A stretch of DNA of 64,000 nucleotides from Sphingobacteriales bacterium (GCA_016200915.1 JACQDV010000035.1:1-64000), one strand, 5' to 3'. Positions 9,163-19,345 are shown, counted from the first letter of the stretch. Program-made: numbers and translations. The notes: generated by a model from the letters alone, not told the origin.

Positions 9163-12100
9163 CTACTGTATCACTTTTATTGTTCCTGCTCCATTATAAC
9201 TGTGATATTCTCCGTTGTACATTGCATCTGCACTAACTGGTCCCATTTTAAATACACCTGGTGATACGGCACGAACAGCATAATAATATTTCTGCTTTTG
9301 ATAATACAAATCAGTAAACATATTAATGCGGTCGTCTCTTACATCCAGGATAGGATTGGAAGCATCTTTAATCCATTCCATACCCGGTAAATCTTTTGTT
9401 CGTGGATTTTCAATTTCAAAACCGGCAGGTAATAAATCTGTAATCACAATATTGTTCACAGAAGTATTATAAGAGCCTTCCAGACTAATCGCCACAATAA
9501 TCAAATCATTTTGTTTGAAAGTATTGTTGGTAATTAATCTTCCGTAACGGTCGTAAAATTCTTTGCGTACTTTAATAAAATTATCTTCCTGTTTGTAGCT
9601 GCCGCTGGCACTAATACCTTCTGCCTGCCAGAAATAACAAATGGCTCCACTTCCTTTAGTTGATATTTCAATATTGGTACCGCCGAGTTCTTTCGAACTG
9701 ATAGCAATATCACTGCCTTTTGTTTCTTTTATTACTTTGCCATTTGCCTTAACAGCAGCGGTAACATCACTCTTATTAGCGGCTCTTGCCATTTTACCCA
9801 ATGCCAGGAAAGAAAAAGCTCTTTCCTGTGTGCTGAGCCAGTAACGTTGTTTGAGTTTATCCGTTAAATGTTTTGCCATGATGCCGGTTTGATTGTTGGT
9901 TGGGTCAACATCCAATAAACAATTTAACGCAATGGCTTCATCTCTTACATCACTGTAAAAACTGCCACCGGTTTGTGCTACACTTTCTTCACCGGTGAAA
10001 TTAGTTGGCAATAACTCACGGAATTTATTTTTATCACCAGCTAATGCAAAAGCTACACTCAGCATATACTTACTGTCTAAACTCAGTAAATCAGGATTGC
10101 TCTTATAATAGTTCATTGCACTTACCTGTGGCTGACCTGCCAATGCCAGTACATATAAACTATACGCTACTTCTTTTGGTGCAATCTTCTTTTGTTGGTT
10201 ACGATTATAATAATAGCTGATGGTTTCTTTATTCTTCAACTTGCTGGTTAAATAATTAAGCATGGTGCTGAATAAACTATTGTCCACATCAAAACCTGCT
10301 TTCTTTGCTTCGAGTAAGAAATGTGCTGAATAAACCGTAGCCCACCAGTCTGCTTCACCTTCATCCCACAGTGTAACTGCACCGTTGTACAACTGCCGCA
10401 TCTTTATTTTACGGATGGCTTCAATAATATTATAATTAGCACTGGCTTTACTGCCTTTAAACTTCTGAATCAAATCAGCAATATCAGAGAAGTATAATTG
10501 CGGGAAAGCTGCACTCACTGTTTGCTCTGTACACCCGTAAGGATATTGCACTAAATAACTCATCTGGTCAGCTACTTTTAACACAGGCGATTTGCTTATC
10601 ACTAATTGATAATTGACAGAAGAAGGAATAAAATCATTCACAGCAAAGTTGATGTTTTGTGAACTACCACCATTGATGCTTCCATATCCTGTTACTTTTT
10701 GTAAAGAAGAAGCAGGACGAACAGTGATATCAGTTTCATCAGTGAATTTTTCACCGAGGCCATTTACTTCTACTTTTACTTTGCCGGCATTAACGGATGG
10801 CAAAGCAAGCACTTTAAACACAACACGGTTCTCAGCATTAGCTGCTAAACTTACTGATTGTTTATTGCCACCTACAACCTGCATGGGACCTTCTACTTTT
10901 AATTCGGCATTGGCAGTAGTTGCTTTTGCCGTGGTGTTGGTGATAGTAACAGGAACAGTTACTGTGTCACCCGGACTTAAAAATCTTGGTAAGGTGGTGC
11001 TCAGTACAATTGGGTCAGCCACCGTCATTGCTGCTTCGGTTGAACCAAAACTTTCATCTTTGTATGCCACAGCCATCAATCTTACTTCACCGCTGAACTG
11101 TGGAATATCAAATTCAAAACTTGCATCACCACTTCCGTTGGCAGTTTGAATACCGCTCCAGTAGCTTACTAATTTTATCCGGTCGTTACGAATGGGGTTT
11201 ACTCTTTTTTCCAAATCATAACCATCACCACCGGTGCTGCTTAGTTTTGCTTTTATCTCCGGTAATAACAATGGATAAATATCATAACCATCTACTTCCA
11301 GCGCTTTCTTTTGATAATAATAATCATAAGGAGCCGGTGTTTTAAAATCTGAAACCTGCAATACGCCATTATCAACTGCAGCCAATGTTACTTTACAGTT
11401 TGGTGCTGCTTTTACTGTTACTCTCTGATTTGTTTTGGAACGAACAGATTTTGCTGCCACAATCTGCACATCAATCTTACGGTTCTTGTTATCTACTTTC
11501 AAACTCTTATAACCATGTGCAACAGTCAATGGAATATCACTCACTCCATGCGATTTAAAAAGAGTAGCAGTAACATACACATTGGGTAAATAATCATCAG
11601 AAAGTTTAATGTCTAATGAGGCATCTCTCTTTTCCACATTTATATACTGGTAAGAAACGATTTTATCTGTTTCAAATGTTACCAGCATTTTTCCGTCAAA
11701 AGGAGTTTTAAAGTGAATTTTTGCAGATTCGCCGGAATTATATTTTTCTTTATCTACATCAATATCAATATTACCCTCATTGTTTACTTCAAAGGAATTA
11801 TTATCGCCACCCCACCAGCCATAGCTGTAGAATGATTTACTTACATAAGTTGCTACGCCGGGTTTCATGATGCGTACTTCATAATCGCCGGGAGTTCTTG
11901 GAGTAAAGGAGAAATTATTTTTGTCTCCATTCAATATCATATAAGAGTTGTGGACGACTTTATCTTCTTTCTGTGATTCATACCGGAAATAAGAACCGCT
12001 TTTGCTGAGCACAGTTCTGTATTCATGTTTAATAACCTGTATTTCTGCTTTTACATTGCTTGCAATCTTTTCATCTTTGGTTACAGCTAGTAGCGGGAAT

Positions 12101-14535
12101 TCTATTGCCTGGTTCAAAGGATAGTAACCATAGCCATCATCTCTTACGCCATAAAAAATATCCTGTGTGTAAATATCAGAATAGGACATACGGTTTACCG
12201 GTCTTCCTATTTCATCAAATACAGTAGTATAAAAACTTGCCTGTAATAAACCCATGTTTACATAAGCTGTTGGCACAGGATAATTTTCAGTAGCATTACC
12301 CGCTGCATCTGTTTTTCCTTCATTGGTTTTATCATCAAAGAATGTTTTTTGATTGGCCAAAGAGAAATCAAATTTGTCATAACCTTTTGGACTGAACATT
12401 TTTTGCCTAACCTGTATCTGGCATTCATAATTTCTATTGGCAGCAGGCGGACCAAAAAAGTTTTGTGCGTTGATGGCAACGCTGATATTATCTCCCGGAA
12501 CACTGGTTGGCTTACTTACTTTCGTAGCTACTTTAATTCTGTCGGGAACAAATTCTTCAATCATAAAATTCTTGGAAGAAAGTAACACATCATTACTGGT
12601 ATAAACCTGCAATGCATAACTACCGGTGATGGCTGCTTTGTTGATGTCAACAGAACCTTCACAGCTTCCCTGTTCATTTAATGTTTTACGGAGCTGTGTT
12701 AATTCTTTTCCATTTGGGAAAAGGAATTTCAGTTTCAGTAACATTTCGCCTGGACTCTTCCATTGTTTATCACGAACGATAACAGAAAAATGAACTCTTT
12801 CACCGGGGCGATAAATATCTCTTTCCGGATAAATGTATGCGTCTAAACCTGATGGATTACTTCTTTTGCCACCTACATCAAAACGACTTGTTTCAACTTT
12901 AGTACTGCTGAATGGCATGTAATTAAAATCATCAGCAGTTTTTGCAATCACCATGGCCGGTTTAAAACCACTGAACTCTTTTTTAGTGTATTCAATCTCT
13001 GCCACACCATCACCATTGGTATTACCTACACCTATCACCTGGTTATTGTAACCATACACCGTTACTGATGCTGAAGAAATGGGCAGAGTAGTTTTAATGC
13101 TGTTGGCAAATACCAACACTTTGTCTTTTCCTTCTTTTGCAATCAATCCTATATCACTTACACTAAGGAAACGACTGTCACGAACCCAGTAATCATCCAC
13201 ACTGCGTATCATTACATGGTAAATGCCTTTAAAGTCCTGCAGTTTGTCACTGGCATCAAAATGCAGCACACGGCTGTTGTTGTATTTGGGTAAATCTTTT
13301 GTGTCTATCTCTTTACTATAAATAACATCGCCATCTTTTACTTCACGGTATTCATATTCGTAATCATCGCCGCTGTTATCATTAGGATAATAACCGCTTT
13401 GCTGTGAATGAAGGATATTGTTCTCGTATATTTTAGAGATGATGATTTTTACTTTCGGCACATTCACCATCTTTACTTCAATATTCTTTAAACCAAGACT
13501 GCTTAAATAAATGCCTTTGCTGTTTACAAAACTTATTTGTGGTTCCAATTCACCAAAAGCAATGTTGTTGGTATAATCATCTTTCAGCGTTCCGCCTATC
13601 CGCCCTTTCATTCCTTTTAATAAACGCAGATCATAAGTTTTGCTGGCGTCAAACTTATCGCTGGTAATAAGGAAACCATCTTCCAATACTTCTGCAGTAA
13701 ACTTAACGGCTGGGCTGATACTGATGAACTTTTCCAAATCTTCCTGTTTCACCTGCTGACTGGTTAATATCTTAACTGTTCCGCTAACACCATCGTGTTC
13801 GGTTTCTATGTTTTGAATATTTAAAGCGAAAGGAGATGGCAAACCAACATTCTCGGTAATATCTTCTTTGGTTTCGTTTTTACCATTGATGGGAATAACA
13901 CCCTTGCTAACCGTAACAGTAGCACTATAATCTTTGTCTTCGTTCTTTACATTTAATATATGCAGTAAAATTTTGTTGTCACCAGAAACTGTTTTGAGCA
14001 TATAATCTTTATTCTCACCATCCACTTTTACACTCAAATGGTCTTTCAATGTGTTGGGGTCAACAGGGAAGTTGAAGTCAAGCGTTACCTGAGGCATAGC
14101 CTGGCTTTTAGTTTCATCCTGCACCACCCACATTACATTGGCCTGGTCTAATTGCAGCGATGGTGTGTAGAAACTGAGTTCACCGCCATCTAAGCTTTGG
14201 TACTTTGTTCCTTCCAGCAATTTTTTGCTGATGGTTGCTTTGAAAGAAGTAGCAGGTGGTAAAGCTTTCGTTGGTGAAAAGACCAGTTCGTTGTTTTGTT
14301 CCCAGCGAAAATGTCCTTCAATCTTTGGTTCAAATTCAACCAGGTCATCGGCCTGCCAGTTGTTGAGCATACTGTCGGCAGCGATAGAGTGATTAAACTG
14401 AAAACGGAAATTGCCAAGCACGGGCACTTCATTTTTGCAATTAGTGTCCACGAGTTTAACAGTGTTCCTGTTGCAGGCGGCCAACAGGAGCACAGCTGCT
14501 AACATTGCCAGCAGCGGCTTCGGGTGATAATCCAT
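9163..14535 (-). CDS. Alpha-2-macroglobulin family lipoprotein
   Basis: A 1790-residue periplasm-facing lipoprotein. The ATG at 14535 starts MDYHPKPLLAMLAAVLLLAAC, a signal peptide with lipobox; an ATG further upstream would add 26 residues before it. The length, MG-type beta domains in the first two thirds (YIYPERDIYRPGERVHFSV is the bacterial MG2/bait-region signature; ANGSGDASFEFDIPQFSGEV precedes the thioester domain) and PYGCTEQTVS at Cys1335-Gln1338 identify a bacterial A2M with the CxEQ thioester. By analogy with E. coli YfhM it would trap periplasm-invading proteases. In E. coli it neighbours pbpC; here pbpC lies divergently, with a nuclease gene between. Confidence 0.93.
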   Translation of the reverse strand: MDYHPKPLLAMLAAVLLLAACNRNTVKLVDTNCKNEVPVLGNFRFQFNHSIAADSMLNNWQADDLVEFEPKIEGHFRWEQNNELVFSPTKALPPATSFKATISKKLLEGTKYQSLDGGELSFYTPSLQLDQANVMWVVQDETKSQAMPQVTLDFNFPVDPNTLKDHLSVKVDGENKDYMLKTVSGDNKILLHILNVKNEDKDYSATVTVSKGVIPINGKNETKEDITENVGLPSPFALNIQNIETEHDGVSGTVKILTSQQVKQEDLEKFISISPAVKFTAEVLEDGFLITSDKFDASKTYDLRLLKGMKGRIGGTLKDDYTNNIAFGELEPQISFVNSKGIYLSSLGLKNIEVKMVNVPKVKIIISKIYENNILHSQQSGYYPNDNSGDDYEYEYREVKDGDVIYSKEIDTKDLPKYNNSRVLHFDASDKLQDFKGIYHVMIRSVDDYWVRDSRFLSVSDIGLIAKEGKDKVLVFANSIKTTLPISSASVTVYGYNNQVIGVGNTNGDGVAEIEYTKKEFSGFKPAMVIAKTADDFNYMPFSSTKVETSRFDVGGKRSNPSGLDAYIYPERDIYRPGERVHFSVIVRDKQWKSPGEMLLKLKFLFPNGKELTQLRKTLNEQGSCEGSVDINKAAITGSYALQVYTSNDVLLSSKNFMIEEFVPDRIKVATKVSKPTSVPGDNISVAINAQNFFGPPAANRNYECQIQVRQKMFSPKGYDKFDFSLANQKTFFDDKTNEGKTDAAGNATENYPVPTAYVNMGLLQASFYTTVFDEIGRPVNRMSYSDIYTQDIFYGVRDDGYGYYPLNQAIEFPLLAVTKDEKIASNVKAEIQVIKHEYRTVLSKSGSYFRYESQKEDKVVHNSYMILNGDKNNFSFTPRTPGDYEVRIMKPGVATYVSKSFYSYGWWGGDNNSFEVNNEGNIDIDVDKEKYNSGESAKIHFKTPFDGKMLVTFETDKIVSYQYINVEKRDASLDIKLSDDYLPNVYVTATLFKSHGVSDIPLTVAHGYKSLKVDNKNRKIDVQIVAAKSVRSKTNQRVTVKAAPNCKVTLAAVDNGVLQVSDFKTPAPYDYYYQKKALEVDGYDIYPLLLPEIKAKLSSTGGDGYDLEKRVNPIRNDRIKLVSYWSGIQTANGSGDASFEFDIPQFSGEVRLMAVAYKDESFGSTEAAMTVADPIVLSTTLPRFLSPGDTVTVPVTITNTTAKATTANAELKVEGPMQVVGGNKQSVSLAANAENRVVFKVLALPSVNAGKVKVEVNGLGEKFTDETDITVRPASSLQKVTGYGSINGGSSQNINFAVNDFIPSSVNYQLVISKSPVLKVADQMSYLVQYPYGCTEQTVSAAFPQLYFSDIADLIQKFKGSKASANYNIIEAIRKIKMRQLYNGAVTLWDEGEADWWATVYSAHFLLEAKKAGFDVDNSLFSTMLNYLTSKLKNKETISYYYNRNQQKKIAPKEVAYSLYVLALAGQPQVSAMNYYKSNPDLLSLDSKYMLSVAFALAGDKNKFRELLPTNFTGEESVAQTGGSFYSDVRDEAIALNCLLDVDPTNNQTGIMAKHLTDKLKQRYWLSTQERAFSFLALGKMARAANKSDVTAAVKANGKVIKETKGSDIAISSKELGGTNIEISTKGSGAICYFWQAEGISASGSYKQEDNFIKVRKEFYDRYGRLITNNTFKQNDLIIVAISLEGSYNTSVNNIVITDLLPAGFEIENPRTKDLPGMEWIKDASNPILDVRDDRINMFTDLYYQKQKYYYAVRAVSPGVFKMGPVSADAMYNGEYHSYNGAGTIKVIQ

Positions 14536-14819
14536 AAAGGGGAGTTTGAGCTTCGGTTTTTGAAGAGAAGAAATTTGTACACCAAGATAGAGCATGTGTT
14601 TTTCAATTTCCAAATAAACTTCATTAAAACTTTCTTAAATCAAAAATTCTTTTTTCAACAAGTTATTAATTCAACTAATTTCAAACTGTATTTATAAATG
14701 TTATGACATCAACCGGAGACAGATACTCCCACCTCATTTTTTTAATTCAATCATCTGCTACCAGGATTTTTGCTATTTTTAAAAAGCATTGACCATAATT
14801 ACTCTTTTAATTTTAGTGT

Positions 14820-15824
14820 ATGCGCTTACAGAAAAACAATTACAAAAAATTGCTTGAAAATATTGGAACAGCAATTGAATCGGCGAGGAAGAATGCAGTG
14901 GTGGTGGTGAACTCGCAATTAGTAAAAGCCAATTGGGAAATTGGCAGACACATAGTGGAATTTGAACAACAGGGTAATGAAAGGGCAGAGTACGGAAGTG
15001 CCCTGCTGGTGAGGCTTTCAAAGGATTTGGCACACCGGTATGGGAAAGGATTTGGCAGACGGAATATATTAGATATGCGAAGGTTTTACCTGAGTTATCA
15101 AAAATGGCAGACAGTGTCTGCCAAATTAAGCTGGAGCCATTACATCTCATTAATAAGTATTAGCAATAATACAGCCCGCAAGTTTTATGAGAAGCAGGCA
15201 TTGAATGAAAACCTTTCGGTAAGAGAGTTAGAAAGACAAATTGATTCTTCTCTGTTTGAACGCTTAGCATTAAGCAAGGATAAGAAAGGTGTTTTAAAAC
15301 TTTCTAATAAGGGACATATAATTACTGATTATACCGAAGCGGTAAAAGACCCTTATGTACTGGATTTTTTAAAAATACCACAAAGCCATAAGATGACAGA
15401 GAAAGACCTTGAGCAAAAGATTATTGATAACCTGCAAATGTTTATACTTGAATTGGGCAAAGGGTTTGCTTTTGTGGCAAGGCAATACCGTATCACTATC
15501 AGGAACAAACATTACTCGATTGACCTTGTTTTTTACCATCGTATTTTAAAATGTTTTGTTTTAATTGACCTGAAGATAAGAGGCGTGGCCCATTCGGATA
15601 TTGGACAGATGAACCTTTATCTTAATTATTTTAAATCGGAAGAAAATGTTGAAAATGATAATGAACCCATAGGTATCATTCTTTCAACTGAAAAAGATGA
15701 GGTGTTGGTTGAATATGCCACCGGCGGTATATCCAATAAAATATTTGTTTCAAAGTACCAGTTATACCTTCCTGATAAAAAACAATTGCAAAGAAAAGTA
15801 AAAGCGATTATGGAAAGCAGATGA
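14820..15824 (+). CDS. YhcG-like PDDEXK nuclease (DUF1016)
   Basis: A 334-residue protein with the two-part plan of the YhcG/DUF1016 family: an N-terminal helical domain (residues 1-165; KANWEIGRHIVEFEQQG, GFGRRNILDMRRFYL, LSWSHYISLI) and a C-terminal PDDEXK nuclease domain. Candidate catalytic residues are D235 (YSIDLVFYHR) and D250/K252 (VLIDLKIR), followed by the QMNLYLNYF motif. The D-x-K in place of the usual E-x-K is tolerated in this family as far as I know. Members occur next to restriction-modification genes and on mobile DNA; no such partner is visible. It lies between divergent A2M and pbpC genes, which suggests insertion. Activity in vivo is unknown. Confidence 0.88.
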   Translation: MRLQKNNYKKLLENIGTAIESARKNAVVVVNSQLVKANWEIGRHIVEFEQQGNERAEYGSALLVRLSKDLAHRYGKGFGRRNILDMRRFYLSYQKWQTVSAKLSWSHYISLISISNNTARKFYEKQALNENLSVRELERQIDSSLFERLALSKDKKGVLKLSNKGHIITDYTEAVKDPYVLDFLKIPQSHKMTEKDLEQKIIDNLQMFILELGKGFAFVARQYRITIRNKHYSIDLVFYHRILKCFVLIDLKIRGVAHSDIGQMNLYLNYFKSEENVENDNEPIGIILSTEKDEVLVEYATGGISNKIFVSKYQLYLPDKKQLQRKVKAIMESR

Positions 15825-15875
15825 TAATAAGTAGTAACATGCTAACCTTTCTGTGGTTGATAAATTTTTAAAAGT

Positions 15876-18230
15876 ATGACAGCTATTGAGGACAATCATT
15901 CCCACCCTTCATTCTTTCAAAAGACCAAACAAAGATTGTGGAAATGGACTAAGCGGTTGTTTGTTGGTTTATTGGGTTTACCGGTGCTCTTTCTTGTACT
16001 GAATCTTTTATTTCCCCTGCCGGATAAAATTGAATACTCCACTATCATTACCGATAATAAAGGTGAAGTGATACATGCTTTTTTAACCAAAGATGAAAAA
16101 TGGCGGATGAAAACGGAGCTGGATGAAATTTCACCTTTACTGAAGAAGACGATTGTAGAAAAGGAAGACCGTTATTTTTATTATCATCCCGGAGTAAACC
16201 TGGTAGCGGTAATAAGAGCATTGGGTAAAAATATTTTCCGGATGAAAAGAACTTCCGGTGCCAGTACCATTACCATGCAGGTGGCCAAATTGCTGGAGCC
16301 AAGCAAACGGACTTATGGCGCCAAACTGGTAGAAATGTTCCGGGCTTTTCAATTAGAATGGAAGTACAGTAAAGATGAAATCCTTCAACTCTATTTAAAC
16401 CTTGTTCCCTATGGTGGAAACATTGAAGGAGTGAAAAGTGCTTCTGTTTTGTATTTTAAAAAATCACCAGACCATTTGAGTCTGGCAGAGATAACCGCTT
16501 TAAGCATCATACCAAACCGTCCTTCATCTTTAGTGATGGGCAGAAATAATGATTCGATTGTAAAAGAAAGAAACCGATGGCTGCAATACTTCGCCCATGA
16601 AAAAGTGTTTACACAAAAAGAAATTACCGATGCATTGAATGAACCGCCAACTGCTTCAAGAACAGAAGTGCCCAAGCTGATGCCGCAGTTCAGTTATAAA
16701 ATGAAGAAGCAGGGCGGTGATATAATAAAGAGCAATATTGATTTGAATACACAGTTGAAGACAGAGAAGCTGGTGGAAGATTATATTAAAGCGTTGTATA
16801 GTCAGAACATCCGCAATGCTTCGGTGATGATTGTTGACAACCGGACGCATAAAGTAATTAGCTATGTTGGCTCCGCTGATTTTAAAGACACGGTTGATTA
16901 CGGACAAGTAAACGGAGTGAAAGCGGTAAGAGAACCGGGCAGCACTTTAAAACCCTTGCTCTATGGTTTATGCGTAGATGCAGGATTACTAACACCCAAA
17001 ACCATTATCACCGATGTGGCGGTAAATTATAATGGCTATGCACCGGAAAACTATGATAAAAAGTTTAATGGTAATGTAACGATGGAATATGCGCTGGAAC
17101 ATTCATTGAATATTCCGGCGGTAAAAGCATTGCAGCAGTTGGGAACGGAGAAGATGATTGAAACATTAACGGAGTGTAATTTCAAAAGCATACAAAAGAA
17201 AAAGAAAGGATTGGGCTTGTCATTGATATTGGGTGGATGTGGCACCAGCTTAGAAGAACTCACCAGTTTGTTTGCGGCCTTTGCCAATGATGGTGTGTAT
17301 TATAAACCGGTGTTTATGCAGGGCGATACGGTGTATAATAAAACGAGGATACTTTCTTCCGCTGCTGATTTTATGATTACCGATATATTGAGCCATGTGA
17401 ACCGGCCAGACTTCCCCGTTAGCTGGCAAAGCACTTCACACTTACCAAAGATTGCGTGGAAGACAGGGACGAGTTATGGCAGGAGAGATGCCTGGAGTAT
17501 TGGTTACAATAAAAATTATACGGTGGGAGTGTGGGTAGGAAATTTCAGCGGACAGGGAATACCGGAGCTGAGTGGTGCCAGCATTGCCACACCATTATTA
17601 TTTAAAATTTTTAATACGATTGATTATAACAGCGATGCTGAATGGTTTACTCAACCAAAGACCTGCGAAACAAGAATGGTATGTTCAGAAACAGGAATGG
17701 TGCCCGGTGAGTTTTGTACGGGTACAGTAACAGATTATTTTATTCCGCTGATTAGTTCTTCCATTGTTTGTAACAATACACAGGAAGTAATGGTGAGTCC
17801 GGATGAAAAAATAAGTTACTGCCGCTACTGTGCACCCGAAGTTGGATATAAAAAGAAACTCTATAAAATCATTGCTCCTGATTTGCAGAATTATTTTAAA
17901 GAAAATGGAATTGCTTTTGAAATGATTCCACTGCATAATCCCAATTGCGAAAAGATATTTAAAGAAGGGGCACCGGTGATTACCAGTCCAACTAATGGAA
18001 CGGAATATTATATCAGCACCAAAGACCCGGAGCCGATTGCTCTAACCTGTGAGACGGCTATTGATGTAAACAAAGTCTATTGGTACATCAACAATAAATT
18101 TTACAAAGCAGCTGATGCTAAAAGCAAACAGTTTTTTATTCCTGATGAAGGCCCGGTAAAAATTTCCTGTACGGATGATAAAGGGAGGAACAGGGATATA
18201 AGGATTAATGTGAAGAAGGTGGATTTGTGA
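15876..18230 (+). CDS. pbpC: Penicillin-binding protein 1C
   Basis: A 784-residue bifunctional peptidoglycan synthase anchored by one N-terminal helix (LFVGLLGLPVLFLVLNLLF). The GT51 glycosyltransferase domain carries EKEDRYFYYHPGVN, SGASTITMQVAKLL and LYLNLVPYGGNIEG. The transpeptidase domain has S356-T-L-K, S410-L-N and K529-T-G. A C-terminal BiPBP_C-like domain follows (GAPVITSPTNGTEY, DPEPIALTC), with several Cys around residues 590-650. These features and the neighbouring A2M gene identify PBP1C; the A2M/PBP1C pair is thought to link protease trapping to wall repair. The 3' end overlaps the convergent gene at 18205 by 26 bp. Confidence 0.94.
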   Translation: MTAIEDNHSHPSFFQKTKQRLWKWTKRLFVGLLGLPVLFLVLNLLFPLPDKIEYSTIITDNKGEVIHAFLTKDEKWRMKTELDEISPLLKKTIVEKEDRYFYYHPGVNLVAVIRALGKNIFRMKRTSGASTITMQVAKLLEPSKRTYGAKLVEMFRAFQLEWKYSKDEILQLYLNLVPYGGNIEGVKSASVLYFKKSPDHLSLAEITALSIIPNRPSSLVMGRNNDSIVKERNRWLQYFAHEKVFTQKEITDALNEPPTASRTEVPKLMPQFSYKMKKQGGDIIKSNIDLNTQLKTEKLVEDYIKALYSQNIRNASVMIVDNRTHKVISYVGSADFKDTVDYGQVNGVKAVREPGSTLKPLLYGLCVDAGLLTPKTIITDVAVNYNGYAPENYDKKFNGNVTMEYALEHSLNIPAVKALQQLGTEKMIETLTECNFKSIQKKKKGLGLSLILGGCGTSLEELTSLFAAFANDGVYYKPVFMQGDTVYNKTRILSSAADFMITDILSHVNRPDFPVSWQSTSHLPKIAWKTGTSYGRRDAWSIGYNKNYTVGVWVGNFSGQGIPELSGASIATPLLFKIFNTIDYNSDAEWFTQPKTCETRMVCSETGMVPGEFCTGTVTDYFIPLISSSIVCNNTQEVMVSPDEKISYCRYCAPEVGYKKKLYKIIAPDLQNYFKENGIAFEMIPLHNPNCEKIFKEGAPVITSPTNGTEYYISTKDPEPIALTCETAIDVNKVYWYINNKFYKAADAKSKQFFIPDEGPVKISCTDDKGRNRDIRINVKKVDL

Positions 18231-18753
18231 GGAATCTTTTTTTGAGCAATCCAAGATACTTGTCAGCTGATTCAACTAACGTTTGCTCCAATATTTTTGA
18301 GTCTTCCCATTTTCCAATTCCTTTCGTTTCAGAACTTATGATTTTCCCATTGTTGAAATAAAACCTCCCTTCATGTACTTTCTCAGGTTTGCTGTAATCT
18401 AATTCCTGAGAGGAATCATTAAACTTAAAGTGCTGTTCTTCTGCATAAACAAAAACGAGGCCCTCTTTATTAAAGTAATATTCAAATTGTTTGTTGCTCG
18501 AAGAAAGGCCAATCCACTCCGTTATTTTAACTAAAGTGTCGCTTTTGAAATACCCAATCAAGGAACCTCCACGGTCAGTTGCATGTTCAAGGAAGTCTTC
18601 GCCTTCTAATTGATAGGATTTTAAAGCACTATTCTTATTGATTTGTTGAAATATTTTACGAATTGCTTTTTTCTTTTCTTCAATGGGTTGACTAAAAGAG
18701 GTAATTGAGAAATAATTTGCGATAAGCAAGAAAATGAAAGTTGGTTTAATCAT
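18205..18753 (-). CDS. Hypothetical secreted protein
   Basis: A 182-residue protein that I do not recognise. It begins with a short signal peptide (FIFLLIANYFSITSFSQ), so it is probably exported. The mature part is rich in charged and aromatic residues, with the strand-like pieces GGSLIGYFKSDTLVKITEW, FEYYFNKEGLVFVYAEE and GRFYFNNGKII. These resemble the strand-turn repeats of small periplasmic beta proteins. It begins 12 nt after the toxin gene on the same strand and may be cotranscribed with the toxin-antitoxin pair. Its 3' end overlaps pbpC by 26 bp in the convergent orientation. Confidence 0.65.
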   Translation of the reverse strand: MIKPTFIFLLIANYFSITSFSQPIEEKKKAIRKIFQQINKNSALKSYQLEGEDFLEHATDRGGSLIGYFKSDTLVKITEWIGLSSSNKQFEYYFNKEGLVFVYAEEQHFKFNDSSQELDYSKPEKVHEGRFYFNNGKIISSETKGIGKWEDSKILEQTLVESADKYLGLLKKRFLTNPPSSH

Positions 18754-18765
18754 TTTTTTCTCTTA

Positions 18766-19065
18766 TTATTTTTTAAACTTCTTCTTCGGGTTTCTTCTGT
18801 GATGGAATATAGAAGATATAATAACTGCCTTTATATTTTCATCAATAAAGTACACAATATTAAATGGAAACTTTTTTAATGATGTTTCTTTAAAGAAACT
18901 GTAAGTGGTTTTATAGCGATAGGCGTCTTTGCAAATTTCTTTTACTTTTTCATTAATGGCTGCGGCAAATTTTTCTGCTGCAACATCACTTCTTTCAAGG
19001 TACCAGGAAACAGCATCTTTATATTCATCTAAGGCTTCAGGATTATAAATGGCTTTGTAGCTCAT
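18766..19065 (-). CDS. RelE/ParE-family toxin
   Basis: A 99-residue basic protein of the RelE/ParE superfamily. It shows the family order: helix with ALDEYKDAVSWYLERSDVAAEKF, a central strand pair (FPFNIVYFIDENIKAVIIS) and the basic C-terminal strand SIFHHRRNPKKKFKK. Its ATG overlaps the stop of the upstream antitoxin gene by 4 bp (ATGA), typical of translational coupling in toxin-antitoxin operons. Whether it cleaves mRNA (RelE) or poisons gyrase (ParE) cannot be decided; the HHRRNP tail is more common in ParE-like members. Confidence 0.87.
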   Translation of the reverse strand: MSYKAIYNPEALDEYKDAVSWYLERSDVAAEKFAAAINEKVKEICKDAYRYKTTYSFFKETSLKKFPFNIVYFIDENIKAVIISSIFHHRRNPKKKFKK

Positions 19066-19304
19066 TTATTTTTCTTTTTTAAAATGGAGTTTATTTCTTT
19101 ATTCACTGCTGAGGAGCTTATCATTTTGCCGCCATTTTTATAATATTCATAGCGGCGGTTTAATTCCTTTTTAAAAGCATCAGAATATTCAGGGCTTTCC
19201 TGCTCAATTTCATCTTCTAATAAGAGGTACATGCCTTTAATTTTTTTGTCATCAGCTTCAGCTATATAGGTCATTAATTTTTTCCGAATGGCTGTTGTAG
19301 TCAT
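19062..19304 (-). CDS. Antitoxin of the RelE/ParE-type module
   Basis: An 80-residue, highly charged protein directly upstream of the toxin and overlapping it by 4 bp. The preferred ATG at 19304 gives MTTTAIRKKLMTYIAEADD; an upstream alternative at 19322 adds six residues. Helical segments with KKIKGMYLLLEDEIEQE and ELNRRYEYYKNGGKMISS match small Bacteroidota addiction-module antitoxins, in which the N-terminus dimerises or binds DNA and the C-terminus wraps the toxin. No operator can be assigned; the gap to the amidohydrolase gene upstream is short. Confidence 0.8.
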   Translation of the reverse strand: MTTTAIRKKLMTYIAEADDKKIKGMYLLLEDEIEQESPEYSDAFKKELNRRYEYYKNGGKMISSSAVNKEINSILKKKNK

Positions 19305-19345
19305 GTAAATTGCTTTAAACAAATTTACTTAAAAGATGAGAATTT

